In this document: one piece after another, positions 22,610 through 31,350 of the stretch
How positions within the stretch are numbered: position 1 is the stretch's first letter
How the letters are laid out: each line of letters begins with the position of its first letter
Origin: JAJAZB01 sp964244295
GTDB lineage: Bacteria; Bacteroidota; Bacteroidia; Cytophagales; Spirosomataceae
Reading direction: 5' to 3'
DNA length: 64,000 bases
Assembly (NCBI GenBank): GCA_964244295.1
Contig: CAXTIG010000007.1
Location: 62,001-126,000 of the forward strand
Position numbers and translations under genes: made by a program
The notes under the pieces: generated by a model
What the model saw: only the letters and a program-made list of their open reading frames with translations
What the model was told of the DNA's origin: nothing
Database searches by the model: none

Positions 22610-23911
22610 TTAATCCCGCCCCGTCGTGTCAGCAGCGGCGCTGGCGGTGTCTTTCGCCACCGCAGCGGGTTCGGGCGAAGCGGGTTTCAACTTTCCTGCT
22701 CCTTTTTTCAAAGCCAGCAACCGCCCCTGCGCCTGACCGGCGTACAGGCAATCCGTACCGGACTGAACGGCTTTTTTAAGGTTTTTACACACATCCAGCA
22801 ATTCGCGGTAGTAAATAGCGGCCAGGTCGGGGTCTTTGGTTTCGTACAACTGGCCGAGCCGGTAGAGGGCTTTCGGGCGCTGGTATTTTTCGTACACTTG
22901 GCGGTAGTGCTTGGCTATTAAATCCATTGGCAGTCCGTCTTTCGTCATGGCATCGGCTTGCCCGATCAGGTAATCCGGAATTTGAGCGGACGTACCCCGC
23001 TCGATAGCCAGACGAAAATGCGTTTGGGCCGGGCCGTTGAGACGAAAAGCCTTTCCGATGGAATCCGGGGGCAGGGATTTCATGCCCAGCAGCAAGGCCG
23101 TTGCCAGGCCCGCGTGAACGGGTTCGGTATCCTCGCCAATTTTCAGCAACCGTTCAAACGTCCGCACCGATTTATCCAGGCTGTCCATCTGGTAGTAGGC
23201 CGTGCCGAGCAGGCGCTGGTAGTAGGCGGTGGTGTCGCCGAGGGCCATTGTTTTTTCGATGTTCCGAATCACGCCATCGAAGGCTGCGATGCGGTAGTTG
23301 AGGCGGCTATCGAGTTGCAGCAAGCGCACTGAATTGGGGTCTAGTTTCAGGCCCAGGTCGAGCAGCCCGGCGGCGAGTTGGTCTTTTTTGCCTTCGTCGA
23401 GGTAAAGCCGGGCCAGTTCGGCGATGGCTTCCAGGTCCTTGCCGTTTCGCCGAAATGCTTTTTGGTAAAACGGTGTGGCGGCCTTCGGTTGGTTGAGCCG
23501 AATGTACTGGTAGCCGACCTGTTTCATAAAATACGCATTCGTTGAATCCTGGGCCAGCAGTCGACGGTACAGCCCCAAGGCTTTGGTGTAATTCGCCTCG
23601 CGCTCGGAAAGCAGGGCCAGTTGGTTGAGCGCCTCGGTCAGCGTGGGGCGACGTTGCAGCAAACTCTCGTACTGGCGCTTGGCCTCCGCCCAGGCACCCG
23701 TGCGTTGTTGCGCGAAGGCCAGTTGCAGGGCGGCGGCGATGTTGGTCGTGTCGGCGGCAAGCGGAAGCAACAAGGGAATGGCAGCGGCAAAATCGCCCCG
23801 GCGGATGGCTTCCTGGGCATCGGCTGGCGGTTCGGGGACGGCTGGACGGGTTTGGGCGTTCGTCGGGGTCAGCCCGCAGGCTAACAAAACAAGGAGAAAA
23901 AACCGGAGCAT
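22610..23911 (-). CDS. Secreted TPR-repeat protein
   Basis: 433 residues. The ATG at 23911 gives a clear signal peptide (MLRFFLLVLLACGL...NAQ). Tetratricopeptide repeats then run through about 35-390, for example GDFAAAIPLLLPLA, YTKALGLYRRLLAQD and YQRPKALYRLGQLYE. The tail is Ala/Lys/Asp-rich and low in complexity. TPR arrays mediate protein contacts; the partner is unknown. It is transcribed after the DJ-1/PfpI gene but separated from it by a strong terminator, so it probably has its own promoter. Confidence 0.85.
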   Translation of the reverse strand: MLRFFLLVLLACGLTPTNAQTRPAVPEPPADAQEAIRRGDFAAAIPLLLPLAADTTNIAAALQLAFAQQRTGAWAEAKRQYESLLQRRPTLTEALNQLALLSEREANYTKALGLYRRLLAQDSTNAYFMKQVGYQYIRLNQPKAATPFYQKAFRRNGKDLEAIAELARLYLDEGKKDQLAAGLLDLGLKLDPNSVRLLQLDSRLNYRIAAFDGVIRNIEKTMALGDTTAYYQRLLGTAYYQMDSLDKSVRTFERLLKIGEDTEPVHAGLATALLLGMKSLPPDSIGKAFRLNGPAQTHFRLAIERGTSAQIPDYLIGQADAMTKDGLPMDLIAKHYRQVYEKYQRPKALYRLGQLYETKDPDLAAIYYRELLDVCKNLKKAVQSGTDCLYAGQAQGRLLALKKGAGKLKPASPEPAAVAKDTASAAADTTGRD

Positions 23912-24019
23912 GGTCAGCAAACGGGTTAGCGGGTGAAAACTGAAACGGACTGCGAAGCCGACGCAAGGTAGCCGTTTTTGAATGCACAACTATTTTTTTA
24001 GGTGATAAAAATTACCCGC

Positions 24020-24073
24020 AAAAAAGGAGCCGGTTTTAGTAGGAATTTTCCTACTAAAACCGGCTCCTTTTTT
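24020..24073. terminator. Perfect long terminator hairpin
   Basis: Arms of about 25 bp (AAAAAGGAGCCGGTTTTAGT and its complement) meet at a short loop, with A and T runs outside. It lies just after the DJ-1/PfpI gene on the minus strand. Confidence 0.85.
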
Positions 24074-24091
24074 ACGAAACCCCCGCGAAAA

Positions 24092-24655
24092 TCAAGCCAC
24101 CTGCCCAACATGGTGTCCTTCGGTAATTTCCTCGATCATTTTCCGGTTAAAGGCCGGAATGTCGGCGGGCGTTCGGCTCGTGACGAGGCCCTGGTCGGTG
24201 ACCACTTCTTCGTCTACCCACTCGGCCCCGGCGTTGCGGAGGTCGGTCTGGAGCGAGGGGTAGGAAGTGAGGCGACGGCCTTCCACCACATCAGCCTCGA
24301 TGAGCAACTGCGGGCCGTGGCAAATGGCCGCTACCGGTTTGCCCTGCTCAAAAAACGAGCGAACGAAGTCCACGGCGGCCTTGTCTTGCCGGAGGTGATC
24401 CGGGTTCATCACCCCGCCGGGCAGCAACAGGGCGTCGTAATCGCCGGGGTTGGCCTGGCCGAGAGGCACATCTACCGGGAAGGTGGCACCCCACTCTTTT
24501 TCGTCCCAGGCTTTGATTTCACCCGCTTTGGGCGCGATCAGGTGCGTCGTGGCTCCGGCTTCGTCGAGGGCCTTGCGGGGTTCGGTGAGTTCGGCCTGCT
24601 CAAACCCCTCGGTGGCGAGGATGGCCACTTTTTTTCCTTGCAATGACTGGTTCAT
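24092..24655 (-). CDS. DJ-1/PfpI family protein (type 1 glutamine amidotransferase-like)
   Basis: 187 residues from the ATG at 24655. The fold is shown by KKVAILATEGFEQAEL with the conserved Glu, DYDALLLPGG, and the nucleophile elbow AAICHGPQLL holding the reactive Cys followed by His. It closely follows the YhbO/PfpI subgroup, whose members act as stress-linked glyoxalases/deglycases or peptidases. The biochemical activity in this organism is not established. It is a single-gene unit with its own terminator. Confidence 0.9.
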   Translation of the reverse strand: MNQSLQGKKVAILATEGFEQAELTEPRKALDEAGATTHLIAPKAGEIKAWDEKEWGATFPVDVPLGQANPGDYDALLLPGGVMNPDHLRQDKAAVDFVRSFFEQGKPVAAICHGPQLLIEADVVEGRRLTSYPSLQTDLRNAGAEWVDEEVVTDQGLVTSRTPADIPAFNRKMIEEITEGHHVGQVA

Positions 24656-24707
24656 GGTCGGTGAAGCTTGGTTTCGGGAAAAAGCGAAAAAGATCATTCC
24701 GACTCCT

Positions 24708-26069
24708 TCAGGAAGGGTTCTGGCGGGATGGGGTGACGCGCCGCTTCCCCACCGTGTTGCCGCTGGGTGAGGCGCTCACCCGCCACAGTTTTCCGCCCGC
24801 GTCGTCGGTCACGATCAGGCTGCCGTCGGGCAATTGAAAGGCCCCCACGGGTCGTCCGTACACCTCCCCCGATTCGGGATTGGCGATGAAGCCGGTCAGG
24901 AAATCCTGGGGTTTCCCCGCCGGTTTCCCCCCTTCAAACGGCACGAACACGACTTTGTAACCCGAAAAAGCCGAACGGTTCCAGGAGCCATGTTGCCCCA
25001 CGAAAGCTCCATTTCGGTAGGGTTCCGGGAAGGCGTTTCCCTGGTAAAAAATCAACCCCAGCGAGGCAGTATGCGCGCCCAGTGGCACGTCGGGCGCGAT
25101 GGTTTTCTGCACCAGGTCGGGGCGTTCGCCCTGGCGGCGGGGGTCTTCGTTGGGGCCGTAGTAGGCGAAGGGCCAGCCGTAAAATGCCCCTTGTTTCACG
25201 CTGGTCATGTAATCCGGCACGAGTTCGTCGCCGAGTTCGTCGCGCTCGTTAACGGCCACCCAAAGGGTGTTGGTGCCGGGTGCCCAGCTTAAGCCAATGG
25301 GGTTGCGCAGACCACTGGCGTAAACGCGTTCACCGGAGCCGTCGGGGTTGATTTCCAAAATATTGGCTCGGCGCACTTCATTTTCCATCCCGTGTTCGGC
25401 CACGTTGCTGCCCGACCCAACGCTCACGTAAATTTTAGAATTGTCCGCGTTGGCGAGCAGGTTGCGCGTCCAGTGGTTGTTGTAACCCCCGGCGGGGAGG
25501 TTCAGGATTTTTTTACCCGCGCCGGTCAGTTGGGTCTGGCCTTTCTGGTACGGAAAGGTCAGGATGCCGTCGGTGTTGGCCACGTAAAACGTGTTGCCGA
25601 TGAGCAACATTCCGAAGGGTTGGTTGAGGCCGCTGACGAACACCTCCCGCAGGTCGGGTTTTCCGTCGCCGTTGGCATCGCGGAGCAGGGTGATGCGGTT
25701 GGCACTTTCGCCTTCGGCCCCCGATTTGGCCTGGCCGTTCACTTTCGCGACCACTTTCTTAACGCCCTTGCGCTCGGTTTGCGACTCGGCCACGAGCACG
25801 TCGCCGTTGGGCAGCACGTAGGCCCAGCGGGGATTTTTCAACTCAGCGGCGTATTCGGTGACGGTAAAACCGGCAGGAGCCGTGGGCGTTTTCCCGGCGG
25901 GCCAGCCAATCACGTTGCTAAATTTTTTCTTCGATTCTGTAGCAAACGGCTTGGGCAAATCGAGCGTCTGGGTTTCGGTGGCGACTTCGGCGGCTTTGCC
26001 TTCGGGTTTTTTCTCCTGGCAGGAAGCCAGCAGCGCCAGGGCGGCGAGGGAAAAGAGTTGGCGTTTCAT
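24708..26069 (-). CDS. Lipoprotein sorbosone dehydrogenase-like beta-propeller (PQQ-type)
   Basis: 453 residues. The signal peptide ends in a lipobox (LLASC at 14-18). The rest is a six-bladed propeller of the soluble glucose/sorbosone dehydrogenase type: PRWAYVLPNGDVLVAES, LNQPFGMLLIG, a Ca-binding-like DANGDGKPD, YASGLRNPIGLSW, and the blade motif GRPVGAFQLPDGSLIVTDD. Related enzymes oxidise aldoses with PQQ in the periplasm; many Bacteroidota homologues have no tested substrate. A second propeller gene lies at 37364-38644. The C-terminal tail beyond GKLWRVS is probably not part of the fold. Confidence 0.85.
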   Translation of the reverse strand: MKRQLFSLAALALLASCQEKKPEGKAAEVATETQTLDLPKPFATESKKKFSNVIGWPAGKTPTAPAGFTVTEYAAELKNPRWAYVLPNGDVLVAESQTERKGVKKVVAKVNGQAKSGAEGESANRITLLRDANGDGKPDLREVFVSGLNQPFGMLLIGNTFYVANTDGILTFPYQKGQTQLTGAGKKILNLPAGGYNNHWTRNLLANADNSKIYVSVGSGSNVAEHGMENEVRRANILEINPDGSGERVYASGLRNPIGLSWAPGTNTLWVAVNERDELGDELVPDYMTSVKQGAFYGWPFAYYGPNEDPRRQGERPDLVQKTIAPDVPLGAHTASLGLIFYQGNAFPEPYRNGAFVGQHGSWNRSAFSGYKVVFVPFEGGKPAGKPQDFLTGFIANPESGEVYGRPVGAFQLPDGSLIVTDDAGGKLWRVSASPSGNTVGKRRVTPSRQNPS

Positions 26070-26126
26070 GGATGCGTTGAACGTTGGGTGATGAACTGGT
26101 TTTCAACGCGGAAAAGAGTTGTGCCA

Positions 26127-26194
26127 GGGTGGAGAGCGGAGATTTCCAGGCGGGTTTTCATCAATCCCCATCCGGAAATCTCCGCTCTCCACCC
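26127..26194. repeat. Palindromic repeat overlapping the 3' end of the TonB-linked protein gene
   Basis: Perfect 21-bp arms (26127-26147 and 26174-26194, GGGTGGAGAGCGGAG-type) flank a 26-nt centre. The right arm and part of the centre encode the last residues (GGERRFPDGD) and stop of the outer-membrane protein gene. Confidence 0.92.
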
Positions 26195-29037
26195 CGGAAG
26201 CGGCCCCGTTCCGGCGTAGCCGGGGCAGAAGCTACCCCAAAATTCCGGAAGGTGTACGTAAACGTCAGCATCGCGTACTGCTGCAAAACCTGCGTCTGGG
26301 TGTCTTCCACGTAGGTTTCGGTCACGTTGCGGGCGATGCTGTTGTTTTGCTTGAGCAGGTCGAACACGGTCAGCTTCAGTTCGGCCAGTTGTTTTTTGCC
26401 AAACTTCTTGCCCGCGCTCGCGTTCCAGAGCAGGAATCGCTGGTCGAAGCCGTCGCCCAGGCCGGAGTAAAGCGTTTGGGTGAGGTTGGTGTTGAGCAAA
26501 AATCCTTTTCCCAGCAACCAGTTGACTTGCGCGTTGGCGGAGTGAAAGTAGTAGTTGGAGTTGAGTTGGGGCCGGAGCGTGTTGCGCACCAGGTTGTAAT
26601 TGCCAGAGTAGGAGAGGGTAAAATCCAGTTTCTCGCTGGTGCTGCTGCTCAACACGAAGCCGCCGTTGAACACGCTCGTGTTGGCCAGGTTGAGGGCGTT
26701 GTTGAGCAGCCCCGGCGTGCGGGTGTAGGTGTAGCCCAGGTTGAGATTGAGGTTGCTTTTCAGGGGTTTGAACGGCATCCCGTAGGTGAAAAACGTGCGG
26801 ACGCTGCGGTACCCGTCGAGGTTGACGGGGCGGGTCAACTGCGACCCGGCGTAGAGCGTCACGCCCCGGGCGATGACCGTGTCGCGGCTGGCCAGAAAGG
26901 TGGTGCTGGTGATGTTGTCGCTGGTGAAATTGGCCGAAAGCAGGGCGAAAAACGAGGTCGCCGCCTTCGGATTCGTTACGTTGTAGCGGGCCGTGAGCGA
27001 GTGCGTGTACTCCTGGCGCAGGTCGGGGTTCCCGGCTCTGAGTTGCAGCGGGTTAGAATTGTCGATGACGTTTTGCAACTGATTCACGCTCGGGAAATCG
27101 GTCGAGGTGCGGTACATCAGCCGCAGGTTATCTTGCCGCGAAAAGCGGTACTGAAGCATCGCGTTGGGCAACCAGTTGCCGAACGTTTTATCGACCACGA
27201 ACGGGCGGGGAAAGGTCTGGTCACCGCGCAGGGAGGCGGTTTGGTAAAACAAGCCCGCCGTGATAAACCACTTGTCGTTACGGTACCGGTAGCCCGTGCC
27301 CACCCGCTGGTTGAAGTACTGGCTGGCAAACGTGTTGGAGAGCGTGGTGTCGAGGCGGTTTACACCGTTGACGTTGTAGGTTTTCTTGTCGGTGTTGCCG
27401 TCGGTGTACGAGGGCACGTAGCTGAGTTGCAGTTGACTCCGGCGGCTCAGCGGCTCGGTATAGGTGAGGTTGCCGCTCAACGTGTAGCCGTTAGTAAACG
27501 AGTTGGTCAACTGGTTGAGGCGAAAGGTCGAGTCGGTCGTTCCGTAAAATTCGTTGTCCGACGTGAGCCGGTTGGTGCCATCGCGGTCGTTTACGCTGGT
27601 GGTCAGACCCACCGACATGGTCCGGCCTTGTTTGCCAAATTTGTGTTGAAACAGCAGGTTGTTCGAGAACGTATACCCCTGATTTTGAGCGGTATTGTCG
27701 CTTTGGGTGCGGCTTAGTAGCGACCCTTCGCCGAGCCGGTTTTCGCCGATAAAGTTGGTGCCGGAGGCCGTGTTTTGCAGGCTGAGCGAGGGGGTGATGA
27801 GCAGCGAATTGCTCGAATCGATTTTGTATTCGAATCGAAAATTAAAGCGGTGGTTGAAATTGTTGGTCGACCGGGTCTCCCGTTCGTCGTAGGTCTGGCC
27901 CTGGTTGGTGAAATACGTGCGGTTGCTGATGTTGGTGTTGAGGTTGCGGGTGTTGTTGAAAAAATAACTGCCGCTCACGGTGATCTTTTTCCCCCAGGAA
28001 TCACTGTAATTCAGGCCGAGGGCATTGGTCGTGGCGATACCGCCTTGCTGCCCGACTAGAAAATTACTCGGGTTGGCCCCGCCCCCGCCCTGACCGCCCC
28101 CGCCGGGTCCGCCGCCGGCATTGCCGCGACCACCGCCACCCCCGCGTGCTCCCCCCGCGCCGCCCCGCCCGCTGGTGCCACCGAGGGCACCGAGCAGGTC
28201 CTGGCTACTGAAATTTTGCTGGTTGATGTTGTTGAAAAGCCCCAGCACCGAGATGCGCCGGTCGCCCTTGAACAGGTTGGTGTTGGCTCCGGCAGCGTAG
28301 CGGCCATCCGTTCCCACGCCCGCGAAGACTTTGCCAAACTGCCCGTTGTTGCGGCCCGGCCGGGTCACGATGTTGATGGTTTTGTCGGTATTCCCGTCGT
28401 CGAAACCGGTAAACTGCGACTGGTCGCTGAGGCGATCGAATACCTGAATTTTGTCGATGACCTCCGCCGGGAGGTTGCGCAGGGCCAGCGAGGCGTCGTC
28501 GCCGAAGAAGGGCTTACCGTCGATCAGGACGCGTTTCACGTCCTCGCCCTGGGTTTTCACGGCTCCGTTTTCGAGCGTGATTCCCGGTAATTTTTTGATT
28601 AAATCTTCCGCCGTGGCGTCGGGATTGACTTTGTAAGCCCCGGCGTTGAACTGCGTCGTATCGCCTTTCATTTCGACCCGGAGTTGCTGGCCGATTACGG
28701 TAACTTCCTTTAATTGATTGGCATTTTCAAAAAGCCGCAACTCACCCAATTCCACGGCCTGGCTGTCGACCCGGACGGTGGTTTCGAGGGTTTGGTACCC
28801 GATGAATGAAGCCCGGAGCCGGTACGTGCCGGGCGAAAGCGGGAGGCTGAACCGCCCCGCCGTGTCGGTCACGATGCCATCGCGCTTCGTGGAATCAGCC
28901 AGCGAGTTGACTACCACCGTCACCCCGATGAGCGCGCCGCTGCCATCGCGGAGGGTACCCCCGACGGGGAAAGTCTGGGCGTGGGCCACCGGGATAAAAA
29001 ACAAGGAGGCGACGAGAAGGCGTAGGATGCAATTCAT
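26161..29037 (-). CDS. TonB-linked outer-membrane beta-barrel protein with carboxypeptidase-like N-domain
   Basis: 958 residues. A signal peptide (1-20, ending AHA) precedes a carboxypeptidase regulatory-like domain (about 24-105, TFPVGGTLRDGSGALIGVTV), a TonB plug-like region (KLPGITLENGAVKTQGEDVKRVLIDG) and a large beta-barrel of the OMP_b-brl_3 type. A glycine-rich insert (about residues 286-322) is unusual. Such proteins of Bacteroidota are surface receptors or barrels of mostly unknown ligand. The last barrel strand would be expected near FTYTFRNFG; the following 20 residues include repeat-derived sequence, which may disturb the usual C-terminal aromatic signal. Confidence 0.88.
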   Translation of the reverse strand: MNCILRLLVASLFFIPVAHAQTFPVGGTLRDGSGALIGVTVVVNSLADSTKRDGIVTDTAGRFSLPLSPGTYRLRASFIGYQTLETTVRVDSQAVELGELRLFENANQLKEVTVIGQQLRVEMKGDTTQFNAGAYKVNPDATAEDLIKKLPGITLENGAVKTQGEDVKRVLIDGKPFFGDDASLALRNLPAEVIDKIQVFDRLSDQSQFTGFDDGNTDKTINIVTRPGRNNGQFGKVFAGVGTDGRYAAGANTNLFKGDRRISVLGLFNNINQQNFSSQDLLGALGGTSGRGGAGGARGGGGGRGNAGGGPGGGGQGGGGANPSNFLVGQQGGIATTNALGLNYSDSWGKKITVSGSYFFNNTRNLNTNISNRTYFTNQGQTYDERETRSTNNFNHRFNFRFEYKIDSSNSLLITPSLSLQNTASGTNFIGENRLGEGSLLSRTQSDNTAQNQGYTFSNNLLFQHKFGKQGRTMSVGLTTSVNDRDGTNRLTSDNEFYGTTDSTFRLNQLTNSFTNGYTLSGNLTYTEPLSRRSQLQLSYVPSYTDGNTDKKTYNVNGVNRLDTTLSNTFASQYFNQRVGTGYRYRNDKWFITAGLFYQTASLRGDQTFPRPFVVDKTFGNWLPNAMLQYRFSRQDNLRLMYRTSTDFPSVNQLQNVIDNSNPLQLRAGNPDLRQEYTHSLTARYNVTNPKAATSFFALLSANFTSDNITSTTFLASRDTVIARGVTLYAGSQLTRPVNLDGYRSVRTFFTYGMPFKPLKSNLNLNLGYTYTRTPGLLNNALNLANTSVFNGGFVLSSSTSEKLDFTLSYSGNYNLVRNTLRPQLNSNYYFHSANAQVNWLLGKGFLLNTNLTQTLYSGLGDGFDQRFLLWNASAGKKFGKKQLAELKLTVFDLLKQNNSIARNVTETYVEDTQTQVLQQYAMLTFTYTFRNFGVASAPATPERGRFRGGERRFPDGD

Positions 29038-29195
29038 GAGACGGGGAAAGATGCCCGGTTGGAGTCGCCAGATTACGGCGGGTTTAACCGGTTTTGCCCC
29101 GATTCAGGCCAGGGGGGGAAGTCCGTAGACCAGCGCGGAGATTGCGTAGACGCAAGTAACCTGGACAGCGAACGTAGCCCCTGTGAACGGTTGCG

Positions 29196-29678
29196 TTACA
29201 CCGCCGGTTTCCCGGAAAGCGAGCTGGGCGCGTTTACGTGCGCCCCCCGGTCCACGCCCACGCCGAGGCGATCCACCAGTTCGCCGCCCAGCCAGCCCGT
29301 AAATCCCGCCAGCGCAAACCCCAGCACCGAAGCCAGCAGCGAAAGGGTGGGCGGCGTGGTGATTTCATCCCCGCGAAACAACGCACTGACGGCGTACAGC
29401 CCCAACACGACCACGTTGCCCAGTCCGTGTACCGCCCCGACTCGTCTGGCCCGCGTACCCGACGGAATGGCGAGCCAGTCGATCAGGCCGAATGGTGCGG
29501 CCACCAGGCCCCCCAAAATTCCGGCCACCTGCATGTAAAACGAGGCGGTGGCCAGGCCCTCACTGCCGTTGAACCAGTAGATGAGGTCGAAAAGCGTGGC
29601 GGTAGCCAGCAGCCCCAGCGGGAAAACCACCAAAATGGGGTGGCCTGGGTGTCCTAATAATTTTGCGCGACTTTCCAT
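29196..29678 (-). CDS. DUF2231 membrane protein
   Basis: 160 residues from the ATG at 29678. It begins with the family hallmark HPGHPILVVFPLGLLATATLFDL and contains four hydrophobic segments (about 13-30, 43-62, 82-100 and 110-128), with a charged turn GTRARRVGAVHG in between. DUF2231 proteins are inner-membrane proteins with possible haem or redox links, but no proven role. It is divergent from the Nif3-like gene, 45 nt apart. The 157 nt between its stop and the outer-membrane protein start hold nothing clear. Confidence 0.85.
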   Translation of the reverse strand: MESRAKLLGHPGHPILVVFPLGLLATATLFDLIYWFNGSEGLATASFYMQVAGILGGLVAAPFGLIDWLAIPSGTRARRVGAVHGLGNVVVLGLYAVSALFRGDEITTPPTLSLLASVLGFALAGFTGWLGGELVDRLGVGVDRGAHVNAPSSLSGKPAV

Positions 29679-29723
29679 GGTTAGTTTTGATGAAGCGATC
29701 GGGTTGACCCGCCGCAAAAAAGT

Positions 29724-30521
29724 ATGCCGACTCCCGGCGCAATTTTGGTGCGTTTCGGTAAAAAATCTAACGTGCTCTTGACTCAACCCGAAATCGCCGC
29801 GTACCTGGCTGGATTTTTTCAAACCGAACGCTACCCCACCGACGAACGGGGCGGAGTCTGGCACCCGACCGCCCGGCCCATTCACCGGCTTGGTCTGGCC
29901 CTGGAACCGGATGCGGGCTTGTTGGAGTGGGTTTTCCGGGAAAAACCGGATGCCCTCTGGCTGCACCGCCCCTGGAACCTCGAGTTGAGCACCCTGCCCC
30001 CCGAAGTCGGCGTACTGACTCAGCACTTGCCCTTCGACGAAACCCTGACGCTGGGTTACAACCGCCGTTTGGCGGATACGTTGGGTTTGGCCAACCTCGA
30101 AGAAATCGGGTGTAAGCAGTTTCCCGGCCTGCCACGCCGAGCGATCGGAATGCTGGGCGACACCCCCGCGACGGACTGGCTGGAAAAACTCAATCGGGAG
30201 TTTGGCAGAAAAGGGGACTTCGACCTCCTGGTCGGAGTTTTAAGTCTCACCCGCATCGCCGTGGTCGGAGCCATGACGGACGCCCTCGTGCGCGAAGCCG
30301 CCGAACGCGGCGCCACGGTGTACGTCACGGGGCAGGTTCGCCAGCCAGCGCGGCGGGCCGTGGAAGAAACCGGTCTGAGCGTTATTGAAATCGGCCACCG
30401 CCCCAGCGAGGAATGGGGCCTGCGGGCGCTGGCCGAACTGCTGCGTGAGCGCTGGCCTCAGTTGGAAACGAGAGTTTACCCCAGTTTTTTGACCAACTCC
30501 GCCGAGGCGCTTTCGGCGTAG
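29724..30521 (+). CDS. Nif3-like dinuclear metal-centre protein
   Basis: 265 residues. The fold is recognised from GLALEPDAGLLEWVFREKPDALWLHRPW (first metal-binding lobe), a central GMLGD, and the C-terminal VVGAMTDALVREAAERGATVYVTGQ and EIGHRPSEEWGLRALAELL. Compared with classical YbgI/Nif3 proteins the first His-x-x-H region is divergent (LHRPW). The proposed activity for some members is GTP cyclohydrolase I-type, but the cellular role is unsettled. Start at ATG 29724; an internal GTG/TTG pair near 29770 is an alternative. Its 3' end overlaps the convergent small gene by 46 bp. Confidence 0.75.
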   Translation: MPTPGAILVRFGKKSNVLLTQPEIAAYLAGFFQTERYPTDERGGVWHPTARPIHRLGLALEPDAGLLEWVFREKPDALWLHRPWNLELSTLPPEVGVLTQHLPFDETLTLGYNRRLADTLGLANLEEIGCKQFPGLPRRAIGMLGDTPATDWLEKLNREFGRKGDFDLLVGVLSLTRIAVVGAMTDALVREAAERGATVYVTGQVRQPARRAVEETGLSVIEIGHRPSEEWGLRALAELLRERWPQLETRVYPSFLTNSAEALSA

Positions 30522-30769
30522 GTACCGTACGCGTTCACCATCACGCCCTTCAGGCCATTGCTCGATGAAATTCCGTACACCACGGCCTCGTCGGCGGGGT
30601 CGGTTTCGCCCTCGAAGCGGTGGGTTTCGTCCACTTCAAACTCATCGGGATTCAGGTTGAGGTTGTGGGCGGCGCAACTCAGGTGGTCGTTGGTCAGGCT
30701 AAAATCTTCGACGTAGCCGCGTTGGTGCAGGCCCTCGACTGCTTCGGAAACCGTGTTGTAGGTAATCAT
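30476..30769 (-). CDS. Small conserved Bacteroidota protein (often labelled PRPP synthetase-like)
   Basis: 97 acidic residues (MITYNTVSEAVEGLHQRGYV start, then DEFEVDETHRFEGETDPADE and a final GTYAESASAELVKKLG). Small proteins of this type are common in Bacteroidota and are sometimes annotated as phosphoribosylpyrophosphate synthetase, although they are far too short to be that enzyme. The function is unknown. The last 46 bp overlap the end of the Nif3-like gene on the other strand. Confidence 0.8.
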   Translation of the reverse strand: MITYNTVSEAVEGLHQRGYVEDFSLTNDHLSCAAHNLNLNPDEFEVDETHRFEGETDPADEAVVYGISSSNGLKGVMVNAYGTYAESASAELVKKLG

Positions 30770-30818
30770 GGCGAATGGGGGTAGGGTTGAAAAGAGGTTG
30801 ACAAGATTACAAAAAAAA

Positions 30819-30854
30819 AGCGGGCGAGCCGGCTGTTGGCCCGGTTCGCCCGCT
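30819..30854. terminator. Terminator hairpin
   Basis: A 14-bp near-perfect stem AGCGGGCGAGCCGG/CCGGTTCGCCCGCT with a 9-A run on its left. On the minus strand it ends the transcript of the small charged protein at 30875-31105. Confidence 0.85.
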
Positions 30855-30874
30855 GTCAAAAAACGATACGCTGG

Positions 30875-31105
30875 TTAATTCGTCGCGTTTTCTACCTTCG
30901 TTTTCAACGTGTTCCAGCCGTCTTTGGCGCCGTCTTTCACGTCTTCCCACTTTTCTTCGGCTTTTTCACCGAGGTCGTGGAGGGCCAGTTTGGCCTCGTC
31001 CTTTTTTTCGACCACCTTGTCGCCAGCTACGTCGGTCTGGTCTTTCAGGGTTTGGGCTTTGTGGTCGGCGGCTTCTTTTTCGAGTTGTTCGCGGGTCGTT
31101 TCCAT
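30875..31105 (-). CDS. Small highly charged helical protein, LEA/CsbD-like in character
   Basis: 76 residues, nearly all Lys, Glu, Asp, Ala and Thr, with a repeated heptad-like pattern (KDQTDVAGDKVVEKKDEAK, then GEKAEEKWEDVKDGAKDGW). The composition resembles apolipoprotein/LEA-like and CsbD-type stress proteins. No signal peptide, so cytoplasmic. A stress-protection role is a guess from composition. It is a single gene with its own terminator. Confidence 0.75.
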   Translation of the reverse strand: METTREQLEKEAADHKAQTLKDQTDVAGDKVVEKKDEAKLALHDLGEKAEEKWEDVKDGAKDGWNTLKTKVENATN

Positions 31106-31350
31106 TTGGAGGATGGTTTACTTGTGTTGAAATCGTCAAGGGGAGTAAGAAAAATGTGCCGAAGCCATTCAGGTTGAAAAATGAACCTCGGATAAAAGAA
31201 GCTGGCAAATTTTTCTACATTTTTTGAAAAAATAGATTATGCACGCTAATTCAGCCTGTTTTAGTAAAAAATTCATGACAAGCCGACGGGCATAACCCGG
31301 CGGAACGGCCCGGAAAAACTGGACCATTTTCAAAACCCTAAACTGTTTCC

